DNA of 36,949 nucleotides from a virus. This document shows positions 1 through 7,229 of this stretch, one piece after another. The notes beneath the pieces were generated by a model. That model was not told where the DNA came from and ran no database searches. It saw only the letters and a program-made list of their open reading frames with translations. The position numbers were made by a program, and so were the translations under genes. The stretch's first letter is position 1. Each line of letters starts with the position of its first letter. The stretch is taken from the IMG/VR virus record IMGVR_UViG_3300020180_000007, positions 1 to 36,949 of that record; one strand, given 5' to 3'.

Positions 1-60
1 AGGCAAGCCCCACCGCATCTGCGGCATGTGCAGATGCTTCGACTGGGGCCGGTCGAGGAC
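1..60. repeat. Terminal direct repeat (left copy; right copy 36890-36949)
   Basis: The first 60 bases are identical to the last 60 bases of the window. The related paralogue copy at about 36420-36479 differs at two positions, so the end copy matches the start specifically. Joining the ends restores an open reading frame that begins at 36813 and ends at 412. This fits a circular or terminally redundant phage genome assembled once around, with about 36,889 unique bases. Confidence 0.9.
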
Positions 61-412
61 CAGATGCCCGCATTGCGGCGCCATCTGGGGAGTCGGACTC
101 GAGCCCCACATCGCGAGCGAGGCGATGAAGGAAGTGATCCGGTCCGGCGTGCTCGCGCGAATCATCGCGGTCGTTGAAGGCCACCCACGCCAGCCCAGGG
201 TCGGCTTGTGGGTCACCAAGTCGTGGGGCGGGATGTCCATCGTCTTTCCGACGAGGCATTTATGGGGCTGCCTAGCTCCTGCTCCGGGGTGGACGAAGCC
301 GCGGTGGTTTGCCTCCGACTGCGTGCTGGCGGCCAGCACGCAGGAGCGATTCCTGCTCCTGCAGGACATCGTCGAGATCGGGCCGCCCGCTGAGTTCGGT
401 GGTGCGGGATGA
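1..412 (+). CDS. Zinc-ribbon protein, copy B (3' part; gene starts at 36813 across the join)
   Basis: The frame is open from base 1. Joined to 36813-36889 it gives a protein of 162 residues. It contains a CxxC...CPHC four-cysteine zinc-ribbon followed by about 110 residues with no recognised fold. The upstream gene (36295-36816) is a clear paralogue: the cysteine region and the C-terminus (QERF.LLQDIVEIGPPAE) are nearly identical, while the segment encoded around 150-330 differs strongly. It overlaps the next gene by ATGA. Function is unknown; a small DNA- or protein-binding role is possible from the zinc ribbon. Read alone, the window gives only a truncated version with a possible internal ATG at 26. 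Confidence 0.8.
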   Translation, partial: GKPHRICGMCRCFDWGRSRTRCPHCGAIWGVGLEPHIASEAMKEVIRSGVLARIIAVVEGHPRQPRVGLWVTKSWGGMSIVFPTRHLWGCLAPAPGWTKPRWFASDCVLAASTQERFLLLQDIVEIGPPAEFGGAG

Positions 413-729
413 AGCGAAAGCCCGTCGAGGTCACGTGGGAGCAGCTGGTCGCAACGATCGAGGGTCAGCGGCCAGAACTGCTGCGCGTCGCGTGTGTCGA
501 AGGTAGGAGCGATATCGCCTGCGCGCAGCTCGTCGTCGAGGCGCTCTGCCGCCGCGAGTTCGACGACGTCAAACGTTACTACTGCGTGGCGGGTCCGGAT
601 GGGGCGGGTCCGGATGGGGCGTGGTTCGCCTACCGCGTCGAGCTTGGTAACCGAGTCTTTGTCGGTCCGACTGCGTGCGCCGCGGCACATGCGTACGCCG
701 CTGGAATCGACCTTAGAGGTGACACATGA
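409..729 (+). CDS. Hypothetical protein, 106 aa
   Basis: The start ATG overlaps the stop of the preceding gene (ATGA), indicating translational coupling in the early operon. The product is soluble-looking, with no signal peptide or membrane segment. A 15-bp direct repeat in the gene gives a duplicated GPDGA peptide near residues 63-72. No family is recognised. The gene ends in another ATGA overlap with the DnaA-like gene. Its position between zinc-ribbon genes and replication genes suggests early expression, which is inferred only from layout. Confidence 0.7.
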   Translation: MKRKPVEVTWEQLVATIEGQRPELLRVACVEGRSDIACAQLVVEALCRREFDDVKRYYCVAGPDGAGPDGAWFAYRVELGNRVFVGPTACAAAHAYAAGIDLRGDT

Positions 730-1076
730 CCACTGCAACAGGGGCCCAGGGCCTCCCCGCGACCCAACTCGATCAATGGGGGGGGATCTACCCCCACCCC
801 ACACGCGTCGTCCGTGCCGTCTGTGAGCTGGACGGCATCACGTGCAGTGACCTCCTCAGTCAGCACCGGTGGCCGGAGCTGATTGCGGCTCGCGAATCGA
901 TCACTGGATGCTGCCGAGAGCTGGCCCAGGCATCGTTCCCCGACATCGCCCGAGCGATGGGTCGCCGGTCTCACTCAGCGACGTGGGATCAGTACCAGAG
1001 GTGGCTGCGGCGACCAGCCCGGGAACGACGCGATCTGGTGGTGCGAGTGCTCGCACAGATTGAGGGGGTGGCGTGA
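726..1076 (+). CDS. Orphan DnaA C-terminal (domain IV) DNA-binding protein
   Basis: A 116-residue protein whose middle (about residues 42-95) matches the DnaA domain IV pattern: a helix with RESITGCCRELA followed by SFPDIARAMGRRSHSAT, aligning with the DnaA signature SLPEIGRAFGGRDHTTV. No AAA+ ATPase region is present, so it can bind DnaA-box-like DNA but not assemble as an initiator. In the family this helix-turn-helix reads DnaA boxes at oriC. It lies immediately upstream of, and overlaps, the replication initiator-like gene that holds the repeat cluster. Likely roles are origin recognition, competition with host DnaA, or gene control. The family call is good; the role is inferred. Confidence 0.8.
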   Translation: MTTATGAQGLPATQLDQWGGIYPHPTRVVRAVCELDGITCSDLLSQHRWPELIAARESITGCCRELAQASFPDIARAMGRRSHSATWDQYQRWLRRPARERRDLVVRVLAQIEGVA

Positions 1077-2218
1077 ACGACACCAGGATCAGGCTCACGG
1101 ACAAGCTCAATTTGCTGGCGAATGCTCGGTTCTCCGGGGTCATGGAACGGCGCCTCAAGGCCGGCAAGACGACCGTGAATCCGTGCGTGGCACTGGCGGT
1201 CATGTTCGCGCTGGTCAACCGGTCCGACATGGACGGGGTGTGCCATCCATCGCTCGAGCTGATCGCCGTCGAGAGCCAGGCGAACATCAGGACCGTGCAG
1301 CGGGTGATCGGAGTCTTCGAGGCTGAGGGACTGGTCCGGGTCGAGCGACGACACCACCAGGCCGGAGCGGCGAAACCGCGCTCGACCAACGTCTACACGA
1401 TCGACTGGAAAACACTCGACGAGTGCCGAGATGGCGGGAGCAGGTCACGTGACAGTGTGTCACCTGATCGAGCACCCACAATCGGTGAGTCACACGTCAC
1501 AGAGTCATCAGATCACACGACAGCCACGACACGATCACACGACAGCCACGACACGATCACACGACAGCCACGACGGCGCTCTAAGGTAGAACCTCCCAGA
1601 GAACCTCCCATAGAACCCCCCCCAGCCCCCACGGGGGGAGAACAGCGGGGGGGGGGAGGTGAGCACACCAGCAGCCAGCCGCACCGAGACTCCGCCCTCG
1701 CGATCCTCGAGTCCTACCCGCCGACCAGGAACGACGTGTACGACCGCGATGTTGAAGCGATTGCCCAAGCGATCGAACGCGAGCAGTCGATGCCGGAGCG
1801 GTTCACGTGGCAGGAGATCCAGGCCGCTGCGGCCGCGGTTCGGAAGGCGGCTCCCGCGAGCCCGATGTACGCGAGGAACTGGGCCAAGCACCGTGGGTAC
1901 TTCGCCGCGGCGCTCCAGGCCAGGGCGGTGGCAGAAGCCACGGCCATGGCCCAAATTCAACGCGGCGCCATGGTCGGCCGCGACAAGGCGGACCGAGCAG
2001 CCGCGGACCGCGAGCGTGAGCGAGTCGATGGGGTGCTCAGCTCGTTGACGGCTGAGGAGATCGAGCGATTCCGGGTGCTGGCCATCGACCAGGCGACCCC
2101 GTTCCAGCGGCGGCTCCTGGAGGTCGCGGATCCAGCCAAGTCGCGCTTGCTGCGACTCGCGATCGTGACCCTCGCTGACCAGTGGCGACACGAGACCGAA
2201 CAGCGAGGTGCGGCATGA
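1073..2218 (+). CDS. Replication initiator-like protein with N-terminal HTH and internal repeats
   Basis: It starts at GTG 1073, overlapping the stop of the DnaA-like gene (GTGA); 381 residues. Residues 10-100 look like a winged helix-turn-helix of the kind found in phage and plasmid replication proteins (a CHPSLELIAVESQANIRTVQ helix pair, then RVIGVFEAEGLVRVERR). Residues 115-205 are a low-complexity Ser/Thr/His then Pro/Gly linker. Residues 210-381 are helical and charged. The linker is encoded by three 22-bp direct repeats and by long C and G runs. This arrangement resembles lambda O, where the origin lies inside the initiator gene. No helicase or polymerase motif is present. The initiator role is inferred from domain type, repeats and neighbours. 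Confidence 0.65.
   Translation: MNDTRIRLTDKLNLLANARFSGVMERRLKAGKTTVNPCVALAVMFALVNRSDMDGVCHPSLELIAVESQANIRTVQRVIGVFEAEGLVRVERRHHQAGAAKPRSTNVYTIDWKTLDECRDGGSRSRDSVSPDRAPTIGESHVTESSDHTTATTRSHDSHDTITRQPRRRSKVEPPREPPIEPPPAPTGGEQRGGGGEHTSSQPHRDSALAILESYPPTRNDVYDRDVEAIAQAIEREQSMPERFTWQEIQAAAAAVRKAAPASPMYARNWAKHRGYFAAALQARAVAEATAMAQIQRGAMVGRDKADRAAADRERERVDGVLSSLTAEEIERFRVLAIDQATPFQRRLLEVADPAKSRLLRLAIVTLADQWRHETEQRGAA
1511..1574 (+). repeat. Three 22-bp direct repeats inside the initiator gene (candidate origin iterons)
   Basis: Copies begin at 1511, 1533 and 1555, with unit gatcacacgacagccacgac plus ac; the third lacks its last two bases. The copies are identical. The period of 22 is not a multiple of three, so the repeats do not encode a repeated peptide, which argues for a DNA-level function. 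The 70 bp upstream (1443-1510) add many GTCAC/GTGAC half-sites in both orientations. The position inside a replication gene fits an iteron origin. Confidence 0.7.
1616..1656 (+). other. Long C-run/G-run tract able to fold into a hairpin
   Basis: Eight C (1616-1623) and five C (1626-1630) are followed by six G (1633-1638) and ten G (1647-1656). The tracts can pair with each other. They lie in the linker of the initiator gene just 3' of the direct repeats. They could be an origin structure or simply a slippage-prone coding tract; an assembly error in run length would shift the frame. Confidence 0.5.
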
Positions 2219-2427
2219 GCGCGATCAATCACAACCGCCGCTGCGTCCGATGCCGCAAGCGAGTAACGCGGTTGGAGAACACCTGCTTCGGATGCGGCCA
2301 CGTGGTCTGCGCCGAGTGCGTCGAGGAAGGCGACCACTGGCTCGACGGGCGGCACGACACGACACGCATGCCATTCGAGGAACGACGAAACGCGCGGTTG
2401 CAATGGTCGCATCAGGTGGCACCATGA
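2215..2427 (+). CDS. Small cysteine-rich zinc-binding protein, 70 aa
   Basis: ATG 2215 overlaps the preceding stop (ATGA), which fixes this start over the longer open frame from 2182. The protein has three CxxC pairs: CVRC at 10-13, CFGC at 23-26 and CAEC at 31-34, with a histidine (H28) between them, and a second one (H37) just after. This spacing resembles compact RING or treble-clef zinc modules. The C-terminal half is charged and carries no motif. It sits in the coupled early operon between the initiator-like gene and the methyltransferase. Function unknown; a DNA- or protein-binding adaptor is plausible. Confidence 0.75.
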   Translation: MSAINHNRRCVRCRKRVTRLENTCFGCGHVVCAECVEEGDHWLDGRHDTTRMPFEERRNARLQWSHQVAP

Positions 2428-2495
2428 CTCCGTCCTGCGTCTCGCCATGCGGCACCGTGAAGCACGAGCAGATGATGATTGGCGGCACGCCATGA
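2424..2495 (+). CDS. Micro-ORF, 23 aa, bridging the zinc protein and the methyltransferase
   Basis: ATG 2424 overlaps the upstream stop and the ORF's own stop overlaps the methyltransferase start at 2492; both junctions are ATGA. The peptide contains CVSPC. Without it there would be a 64-base gap in an operon that otherwise has none, so translation through this ORF may couple the methyltransferase to the upstream genes. Its short length gives no other support. Confidence 0.45.
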   Translation: MTPSCVSPCGTVKHEQMMIGGTP

Positions 2496-3658
2496 CCGCG
2501 CCAGCCCCGCTCCGCATCATCGTCGGCGATTGCCGCGAGGTTCTGCGCTCGCTCGATGCCGAGTCGGTGCAGTGCTGCGTCACGTCGCCGCCGTATTGGA
2601 AGCTGCGCGACTACGGGACCGCAATGTGGGAAGGTGGCGACGAAGCGTGCAACCACTCCCCGGAACAGCGGGGCGGCGGAACCGCAAGTGCTAAAGACTG
2701 CCCGTGCGGTGCGGTCCGAGTTGACTACCAGCTCGGGCTGGAATCCACACCAGAGCAGTACGTCGCTGGAATGGTCGATGTGTTCCGCGAGGTGCGCCGC
2801 GTGCTGCGAAACGACGGCACGCTCTGGTTGAACCTCGGAGACACATACAACGCCTACAACGGCGGAGCCGGTCCAGGCTCGAAGTTGAGTAAGAACAAAA
2901 CAGAACAACGGCCAAAACTTCCAACAGGGTTTGGGCTGCAAGACAAGTCATTAAAGCCAAAGGATCTGATCGGCATCCCCTGGAGGGTTGCACTGGCATT
3001 GCAGGCCGACGGATGGTGGCTGCGACAGGACATCATCTGGTCGAAGCCGAACCCGATGCCGGAGTCTGTGACTGACCGATGCACGAAGGGACACGAGTAC
3101 GTCTTTCTGTTTGCAAAGTCGAAGCGGTACTACTTCGACGCAAAGGCGATCTCCGAGACGGCTGTCACTCCAGACACGGCTGCGTGCAATCAGTGGGGAC
3201 GGCCAGAGGACACACCATTGGGTCAGCGTCCCAACAAGAGGCCCGGACGAAGGGTAAACCCGATCGGCGGCAAAAAGTACAACGACAGTACCAACCCACA
3301 ACACCGGACCAAGAGCAACGACGATTACACGTCGAACGGCCGACGAAACCGCCGCTCCGTTTGGACTATCGCGTCGCAACCGTGCAACGAGGCGCACTTT
3401 GCCACGATGCCGCCCGAGCTGGCGAGGCTCTGCATTCTCGCCGGATGCCCTACGGGCGGGACCGTGATCGACCCGTTCAGTGGCGCGGGGACGACGGGAC
3501 TCGTCGCATCGAATCTCAACCGCAAGTACGTCGGAATCGAACTGAACCCTGGGTATGCGGCAATGTCGCGGCGACGGATTCAGGAGTCGGCTCCGCTTTT
3601 CATCGGACCACAAACACCAACGATGAACAATGACAACAACCACGCCCACTGTGGCTGA
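2492..3658 (+). CDS. Site-specific DNA methyltransferase (N4-cytosine/N6-adenine, beta class)
   Basis: 388 residues from ATG 2492, coupled to the micro-ORF; the open frame extends upstream but gives an implausible N-terminus. The catalytic motif IV TSPPYW is at 31-36 and the S-adenosylmethionine motif I DPFSGAGTTG at about 327-336. The order IV then I defines the beta class. A CxH...CPC cluster between them (about residues 53-73) may bind zinc, as in related phage enzymes. TSPPY is common in m4C enzymes but also occurs in m6A enzymes, so the base cannot be assigned. No restriction endonuclease gene is nearby, so it is an orphan, probably protecting phage DNA from host restriction. Confidence 0.92.
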   Translation: MTAPAPLRIIVGDCREVLRSLDAESVQCCVTSPPYWKLRDYGTAMWEGGDEACNHSPEQRGGGTASAKDCPCGAVRVDYQLGLESTPEQYVAGMVDVFREVRRVLRNDGTLWLNLGDTYNAYNGGAGPGSKLSKNKTEQRPKLPTGFGLQDKSLKPKDLIGIPWRVALALQADGWWLRQDIIWSKPNPMPESVTDRCTKGHEYVFLFAKSKRYYFDAKAISETAVTPDTAACNQWGRPEDTPLGQRPNKRPGRRVNPIGGKKYNDSTNPQHRTKSNDDYTSNGRRNRRSVWTIASQPCNEAHFATMPPELARLCILAGCPTGGTVIDPFSGAGTTGLVASNLNRKYVGIELNPGYAAMSRRRIQESAPLFIGPQTPTMNNDNNHAHCG

Positions 3659-4145
3659 CCTGCTCGCGATCGACCCATCCTCGACCTGCACCGGCTACGC
3701 CATATGGCGAGACGGTCACATCGCGGAGATCGGTCGCATCACACCCGGACGCACACGCGACCACTACCTCGACCGCGTCGAAGCAATCACAGGGGAGGTC
3801 GCGGCCCTGCTCGTCGAGTGTGCGCCGCAGCACGCTGTCATCGAGGTGCCCAGTGGACGACGCGGAAAGGGATCTGAGCGAGGAGCCACCGGCCATCTCG
3901 CGATCTACGGAGTAGCAGTCGGCGCCGTGCTGCAGACCCTCCGGGCGAGGCCAGAGGTGTGCCTGACGTGCGTAGATGAACGCACCTGGACGCGTGGTCG
4001 GCCCCAGCGGCAACGGGTCGCTCTGGCGGTCGCGACGTCGCCCACGTACGACCCGAGGCAGGATCCAGGCGCGGACGTCGCCGACGCGATCGGCCTGGGG
4101 CTGTGGTGGCTCGCCCACCAGTCCGTCGGGGACACGTCAAGGTGA
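3630..4145 (+). CDS. RuvC-like Holliday junction resolvase
   Basis: 171 residues with an RNase H-like fold signature. The four expected acidic residues are visible: D15 in LAIDPSSTCTGYA, E72 in AVIEVPSG, and D149 and D152 in GADVADAIGLGLWW, the DxxD spacing of RuvC. The length is close to bacterial RuvC. The start overlaps the end of the methyltransferase gene by 29 bases. In phages such enzymes cut branched recombination or replication intermediates before packaging. It acts in the cytoplasm on DNA, probably alongside host recombination proteins, since no phage recombinase was seen. Confidence 0.88.
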   Translation: MTTTTPTVADLLAIDPSSTCTGYAIWRDGHIAEIGRITPGRTRDHYLDRVEAITGEVAALLVECAPQHAVIEVPSGRRGKGSERGATGHLAIYGVAVGAVLQTLRARPEVCLTCVDERTWTRGRPQRQRVALAVATSPTYDPRQDPGADVADAIGLGLWWLAHQSVGDTSR

Positions 4146-4420
4146 ACGGATTCAACATCATGCACCAACGCCTCCACCCAAACGACCAGGTAGTGGTTGA
4201 TTTTTTCCTCCGCTTCGCGCGAGAGCGTGGGACCGCGCCGACACAGGCGGAGATCATGCAAGCCACCAACCGGCGCTCTCGGGCGGGCATCTCGCACGTC
4301 CTCAACCGACTCGCTGCTGCGGGAGTGCTGGAGCACTTCCCAGCACGGCAGCCCGCGTATGTGCTCAATAGGCAAAGATGGGATGAAGTGGGTTTGTCAC
4401 AACCACCAAGCACACAATAG
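4142..4420 (+). CDS. Winged-helix DNA-binding protein (LexA N-terminus-like)
   Basis: The start is taken as GTG 4142, whose GTGA overlaps the resolvase stop; ATG 4160 is an alternative. 92 residues. The core, ARERGTAPTQAEIMQA followed by RAGISHVLNRLAAAGVLEH, is a winged helix-turn-helix resembling the LexA DNA-binding domain. No autoprotease domain is present, so it is not a complete LexA. It may regulate the early operon or the following cassette. A gap of about 80 bases to the next supported start follows. Confidence 0.7.
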   Translation: MNGFNIMHQRLHPNDQVVVDFFLRFARERGTAPTQAEIMQATNRRSRAGISHVLNRLAAAGVLEHFPARQPAYVLNRQRWDEVGLSQPPSTQ

Positions 4421-4500
4421 GACGAATGCCCAGCATGATGCTAAGACGGAGCTGCCAAGTACTGCACTCAGGGAACCTCAACCGCGCACGGAGGCGCCTC

Positions 4501-4953
4501 ATGCTCACACTGGTCGTCACACTTGCAATCGCCGTGTCTGCCACGGATCTGGGCACAAGGTCGCCGGACATTGGGGACCAGTTTCCGCCCCTATCTACCG
4601 TGGCGCAACACCTCGGTGAAAAAACGTGGTGGGTCATGCTGGAGTCAGACCGCGGCGAGAAAGTCCGCGTTGAGGGCGACTGGTCGGACCGTGGCCGCGA
4701 CCTGTACGCGGGCACCATCGCCGAGGGCGCGACTCGCGCCCAAACCGACCCAAACAGCCCCATCAACCAGTGCCGGCAAGCGGCAATCGACACGTGCGGG
4801 CAGGGGTCGGTCTGCTGGGTGCGGGTGACCGTGATCGGCGGGGGGACGTGTGAGTTCGCGTGCGCAATCCCCGGCCAGACATGTCCGCCAATGCCTCGGA
4901 TTCTCGGTCTTCCCAGCGGCCCGGTGGTGTCGCCCGGCAAGGGCGGCGGCTGA
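4501..4953 (+). CDS. Secreted cysteine-containing protein, 150 aa
   Basis: ATG 4501 is chosen because GGAGG (4490-4494) lies six bases upstream and the first residues (MLTLVVTLAIAVSA) form a signal peptide with an AxA-like cleavage site; the open frame from 4426 lacks this. The mature part has seven cysteines (at CRQAAIDTC, VCW, CEFACAIPGQTC), suggesting disulfides in the periplasm or outside the cell. No catalytic motif is recognised. It is the first gene of a membrane/secreted cassette up to 6043, so a lysis or envelope role is possible but unproven. Confidence 0.7.
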   Translation: MLTLVVTLAIAVSATDLGTRSPDIGDQFPPLSTVAQHLGEKTWWVMLESDRGEKVRVEGDWSDRGRDLYAGTIAEGATRAQTDPNSPINQCRQAAIDTCGQGSVCWVRVTVIGGGTCEFACAIPGQTCPPMPRILGLPSGPVVSPGKGGG

Positions 4954-4954
4954 G

Positions 4955-5275
4955 ATGACGCCAATGCACGCCGCGGAGCCCAAGGCCAGCGCCGCGCTGG
5001 CGTGGATCAGCACGATCGGCGGCGGAGCGGTGCTCGCCACGGTCGTGAGTGCCGCAGTGTGGATGACCAGCGTGCATCGGCAGCTCGGTTCCATCGACAC
5101 GACTCTCCGATATTTCATGGACAGTATGAACGAGCGGAAGATCCAGCACGAAGCGCTGCTGAGATCGACCGGCGAGTATCGCCAGGCCAACGATCGCCGC
5201 GTTGGCGAGGTCGAATCCCGCGTGTCGATCCTCGAGGACCGATCACTCTTCCGGCCGCGTGAGGAGGGTCGATGA
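4955..5275 (+). CDS. Membrane-anchored coiled-coil protein (candidate holin or lysis accessory)
   Basis: 106 residues. One hydrophobic segment at about 12-36 (ALAWISTIGGGAVLATVV) is followed by a charged helical stretch to the C-terminus that could form a coiled coil. This N-terminal membrane span plus helix layout is seen in some phage holin accessory proteins, but no family-specific motif is visible. It is followed by a second small membrane protein and a lipoprotein, which supports a lysis cassette. It overlaps the next gene by ATGA. ATG 4964 is an alternative start. Confidence 0.6.
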   Translation: MTPMHAAEPKASAALAWISTIGGGAVLATVVSAAVWMTSVHRQLGSIDTTLRYFMDSMNERKIQHEALLRSTGEYRQANDRRVGEVESRVSILEDRSLFRPREEGR

Positions 5276-5496
5276 ACCGCCACCTGATCGCCTACATCCG
5301 GTCCGGCAAGACGACCGCATTCGGCGCGGTGGCGCTGGCAATCGGCGTCGAGCAGGCGTTGAGCGACTCCCCCAATTGGGGCATGGTCGCGGTCATGCTG
5401 ATCGTTGCCGGCATCGGGTTCCTGTCGCGCGACGCCGACGTGTCGTCGCAGCAGTCCGGAATCCGAGTTGAGCCACCCAAGGAGCCAACGCCATGA
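5272..5496 (+). CDS. Small membrane protein (holin-like), 74 aa
   Basis: ATG 5272 has GGAGG four bases upstream (gaggagggtcg) and overlaps the previous stop. Two hydrophobic segments, at about residues 15-28 and 36-52, are separated by a short polar turn, and the C-terminus is polar and proline-rich. Size and topology fit a small phage holin with two spans. No endolysin was found next to it, so the call rests on size, topology and neighbours only. Confidence 0.6.
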   Translation: MNRHLIAYIRSGKTTAFGAVALAIGVEQALSDSPNWGMVAVMLIVAGIGFLSRDADVSSQQSGIRVEPPKEPTP

Positions 5497-5852
5497 AGGT
5501 CCTCGCGGTTCTCGTGCTCGTTTTCGCCGCGGGTTGCGGCGCGGCGTCGAAGGCGTCGCCGACGCAAGAGTGGGCTGCGGCACAGGACGTGGTGACCGTC
5601 ACCCGACAGACCATTCTTGACATGCACGAGTGGAAGGCAGTCACCGACGAGCAACTCATTGCCATCGATCCCATTGTCCGCACCGCTCAGTCCTCGCTGG
5701 ACGTGGCTGCGGCGTCCCTGCCTGACGGCGGACCAGCATTCGAGCAGGCGATGACGACACTCTGGATCGCGCTGGCCGAGCTGGCGACACAGGACAGAGC
5801 ACGCATTGAGGCCGCAGGCGCGCGGTCTAGGAGTCTCACGTGGACCCAATGA
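5493..5852 (+). CDS. Predicted lipoprotein, 119 aa
   Basis: ATG 5493 with AAGGAG eight bases upstream. The N-terminus MKVLAVLVLVFAAGCG is a lipoprotein signal peptide with cysteine 15 as the lipidation site. The mature part is helical and lacks the proline richness of Rz1-type outer spanins. In this context (two small membrane proteins upstream) it could be a spanin-like lysis protein or a superinfection-exclusion lipoprotein. The sequence does not decide between these. Confidence 0.65.
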   Translation: MKVLAVLVLVFAAGCGAASKASPTQEWAAAQDVVTVTRQTILDMHEWKAVTDEQLIAIDPIVRTAQSSLDVAAASLPDGGPAFEQAMTTLWIALAELATQDRARIEAAGARSRSLTWTQ

Positions 5853-6043
5853 CAATCGCAGGCCTCGTGTTTGCTGGCATCAAGTTGGCGGAATCGCTGG
5901 CAGCGAGCGGTCGCCGCATCGAGCGGCCTGAGGACATCACGCCGGCAGAGATCGAGCAGATCAAGATCGCGGCGGCGGTCAGCGTGGGCGCGTGGGATGC
6001 ACGCGTGGCCCAGGCGCGAAAGCATGAGGATGACACACAATGA
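5840..6043 (+). CDS. Small hypothetical protein, about 67 aa
   Basis: GTG 5840 has GGAG at 5830-5833, six bases upstream; ATG 5849 overlapping the previous stop is the alternative start. The N-terminal 20 residues are moderately hydrophobic and the rest is acidic and helical (RPEDITPAEIEQIKIAAAVS). No family is recognised. It ends in an ATGA overlap with the decoration-like gene, so it is in the same transcription unit. Confidence 0.6.
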   Translation: MDPMTIAGLVFAGIKLAESLAASGRRIERPEDITPAEIEQIKIAAAVSVGAWDARVAQARKHEDDTQ

Positions 6044-6477
6044 CCGCAGTAGTCGTCACATCAGACGCGGTGCTGCTTGACGCTGCAACCGCTGCTCCCA
6101 GCAACATGCCGCGGCCGCTGGCTGGACAGGATTTCAACGCAGGCGGTCTGGTCGTAGGTCTCGGCCCCGACGGCCGCGCCTTCTCCAGCGACTGCCGCGC
6201 AAGCGGTGTGGTGACAACTGTGCTCGGCATCACCCTTCACCCGGCGCAAGAAGGATGCCCAGTATCAGTCGCGACCTCAGGCAATGTCACGCTTTCTGCG
6301 GGCGATGTCATGGTCGTCGGCGATGTCTACTTCGGAGGCCGCGGCCTCACGGCCGGCAACCTGGTCCCGGACGCAGACCTCGGCTCAGGGGACCTTTCGC
6401 AGGTGGTTGGAATCGCCGTCACCACGCGCAAGATCAGAGTGCGACCTTGGAACACCGACATTGCGAGGACGGCGTGA
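6040..6477 (+). CDS. Capsid decoration/cement-like protein
   Basis: 145 residues of beta-rich, glycine-rich sequence. The pattern (LAGQDFNAGGLVVGLGPDG, then VVTTVLGITLHPAQEGCPVSVATSGNVTLSAGDVM, then DLGSGDLSQVVGIAVTTRKI) matches the layout of small phage capsid stabilising proteins, with repeated short beta elements ending in a statement of G(I/V)A. It lies before the terminase rather than after the capsid gene, where a second decoration-type protein is encoded (14196-14543). Family assignment is by pattern only. Confidence 0.55.
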   Translation: MTAVVVTSDAVLLDAATAAPSNMPRPLAGQDFNAGGLVVGLGPDGRAFSSDCRASGVVTTVLGITLHPAQEGCPVSVATSGNVTLSAGDVMVVGDVYFGGRGLTAGNLVPDADLGSGDLSQVVGIAVTTRKIRVRPWNTDIARTA

Positions 6478-7229
6478 GTCGCTTCACCTCACGCACCAGC
6501 ACGGTGGCGCAACACGCGTCGATCACTCTTGGAATCGACGTCCGGGGAATCGCCGCTGCCACAGCAGCCGCAACGACTATCACCGAGCCGCGGGTGCTGT
6601 CGTTCTTGCAGGAGGCGATCAATCGCGAGGGCAAGTCAGAGGCTGGCCGCTCAGCCCGTGAGATTCGCGATGCGCTGCCGGTCAAGCTGAAGTACATCCG
6701 CGCCCGCATCAAGTGGCGCAACGCCGACAAGACGGGGCAGGTCGGTCGCCTCCGTTTCCTCGGGCTCGGCAGAATGAAGGGCTCGGGCTTCATTCGCCCA
6801 CGACACATGCGGCCGGAATACTCCGTCACCGCACCAGCGCGGACCGATCGAGGGCAGTTCGCGCGCTCCGGTGGACTGACCAGCGCGGGCAAGATCAGGA
6901 GTGGTCGGGGCGTCACCTTCGGGGTGGGCGGTCTGATGGCCGGGTCTCAAAGACAAAGCGTGCCTCGCAGCTTCGTGGCGTCGATTGAAGCAGGACCCAC
7001 CTTCATCCCGCCGTGGGCCCGCGGTTTCAAAGCACCAAAATCGCACGTCTTTCAGAGGGCCGGAAGGACACCGCTGCCGATCACAAAAGTCGAGGGCGTC
7101 ACCGTGGGCGCCGTCGCTAGCCGCATCGGCCAACCAGACAGGGCCGCAGCACGACTCACCGAGCGGGCTCGGGCCGCGTTCATCGGGCGGCTTGAGCGCG
7201 AAATGAAAACAAGGGCCGCAAAGACATGA
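6474..7229 (+). CDS. Minor tail protein Z-like (tail completion) protein
   Basis: GTG 6474 overlaps the previous stop (GTGA), giving 251 residues; the longer open frame is a shadow. The first half has a helical basic region (RSAREIRDALPVKLKYIRARIKW). The second half contains RSFVASIEAG followed by HVFQRAGRTPLPITKVEGVTVG, which matches the C-terminal pattern of lambda GpZ-family proteins (phenylalanine-rich strand, vFxRxGkxxLPI, then xGps). In lambda GpZ connects tail to head. Here the gene is upstream of the terminase, an unusual position for the family. Confidence 0.55.
   Translation: MSRFTSRTSTVAQHASITLGIDVRGIAAATAAATTITEPRVLSFLQEAINREGKSEAGRSAREIRDALPVKLKYIRARIKWRNADKTGQVGRLRFLGLGRMKGSGFIRPRHMRPEYSVTAPARTDRGQFARSGGLTSAGKIRSGRGVTFGVGGLMAGSQRQSVPRSFVASIEAGPTFIPPWARGFKAPKSHVFQRAGRTPLPITKVEGVTVGAVASRIGQPDRAAARLTERARAAFIGRLEREMKTRAAKT

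Noticed and set aside
1511-1574. CRISPR array
   Set aside because: Three 22-bp units are directly adjacent without spacers and there are no cas genes.
1957-2583. Long minus-strand ORFs across 1-25 kb
   Set aside because: They lie opposite well-supported, tightly coupled plus-strand genes, and their translations are the Arg/Pro/Ser-rich shadows expected in GC-rich DNA.
2492-3658. Restriction-modification system
   Set aside because: Only the methyltransferase is present; no nuclease gene adjoins it.
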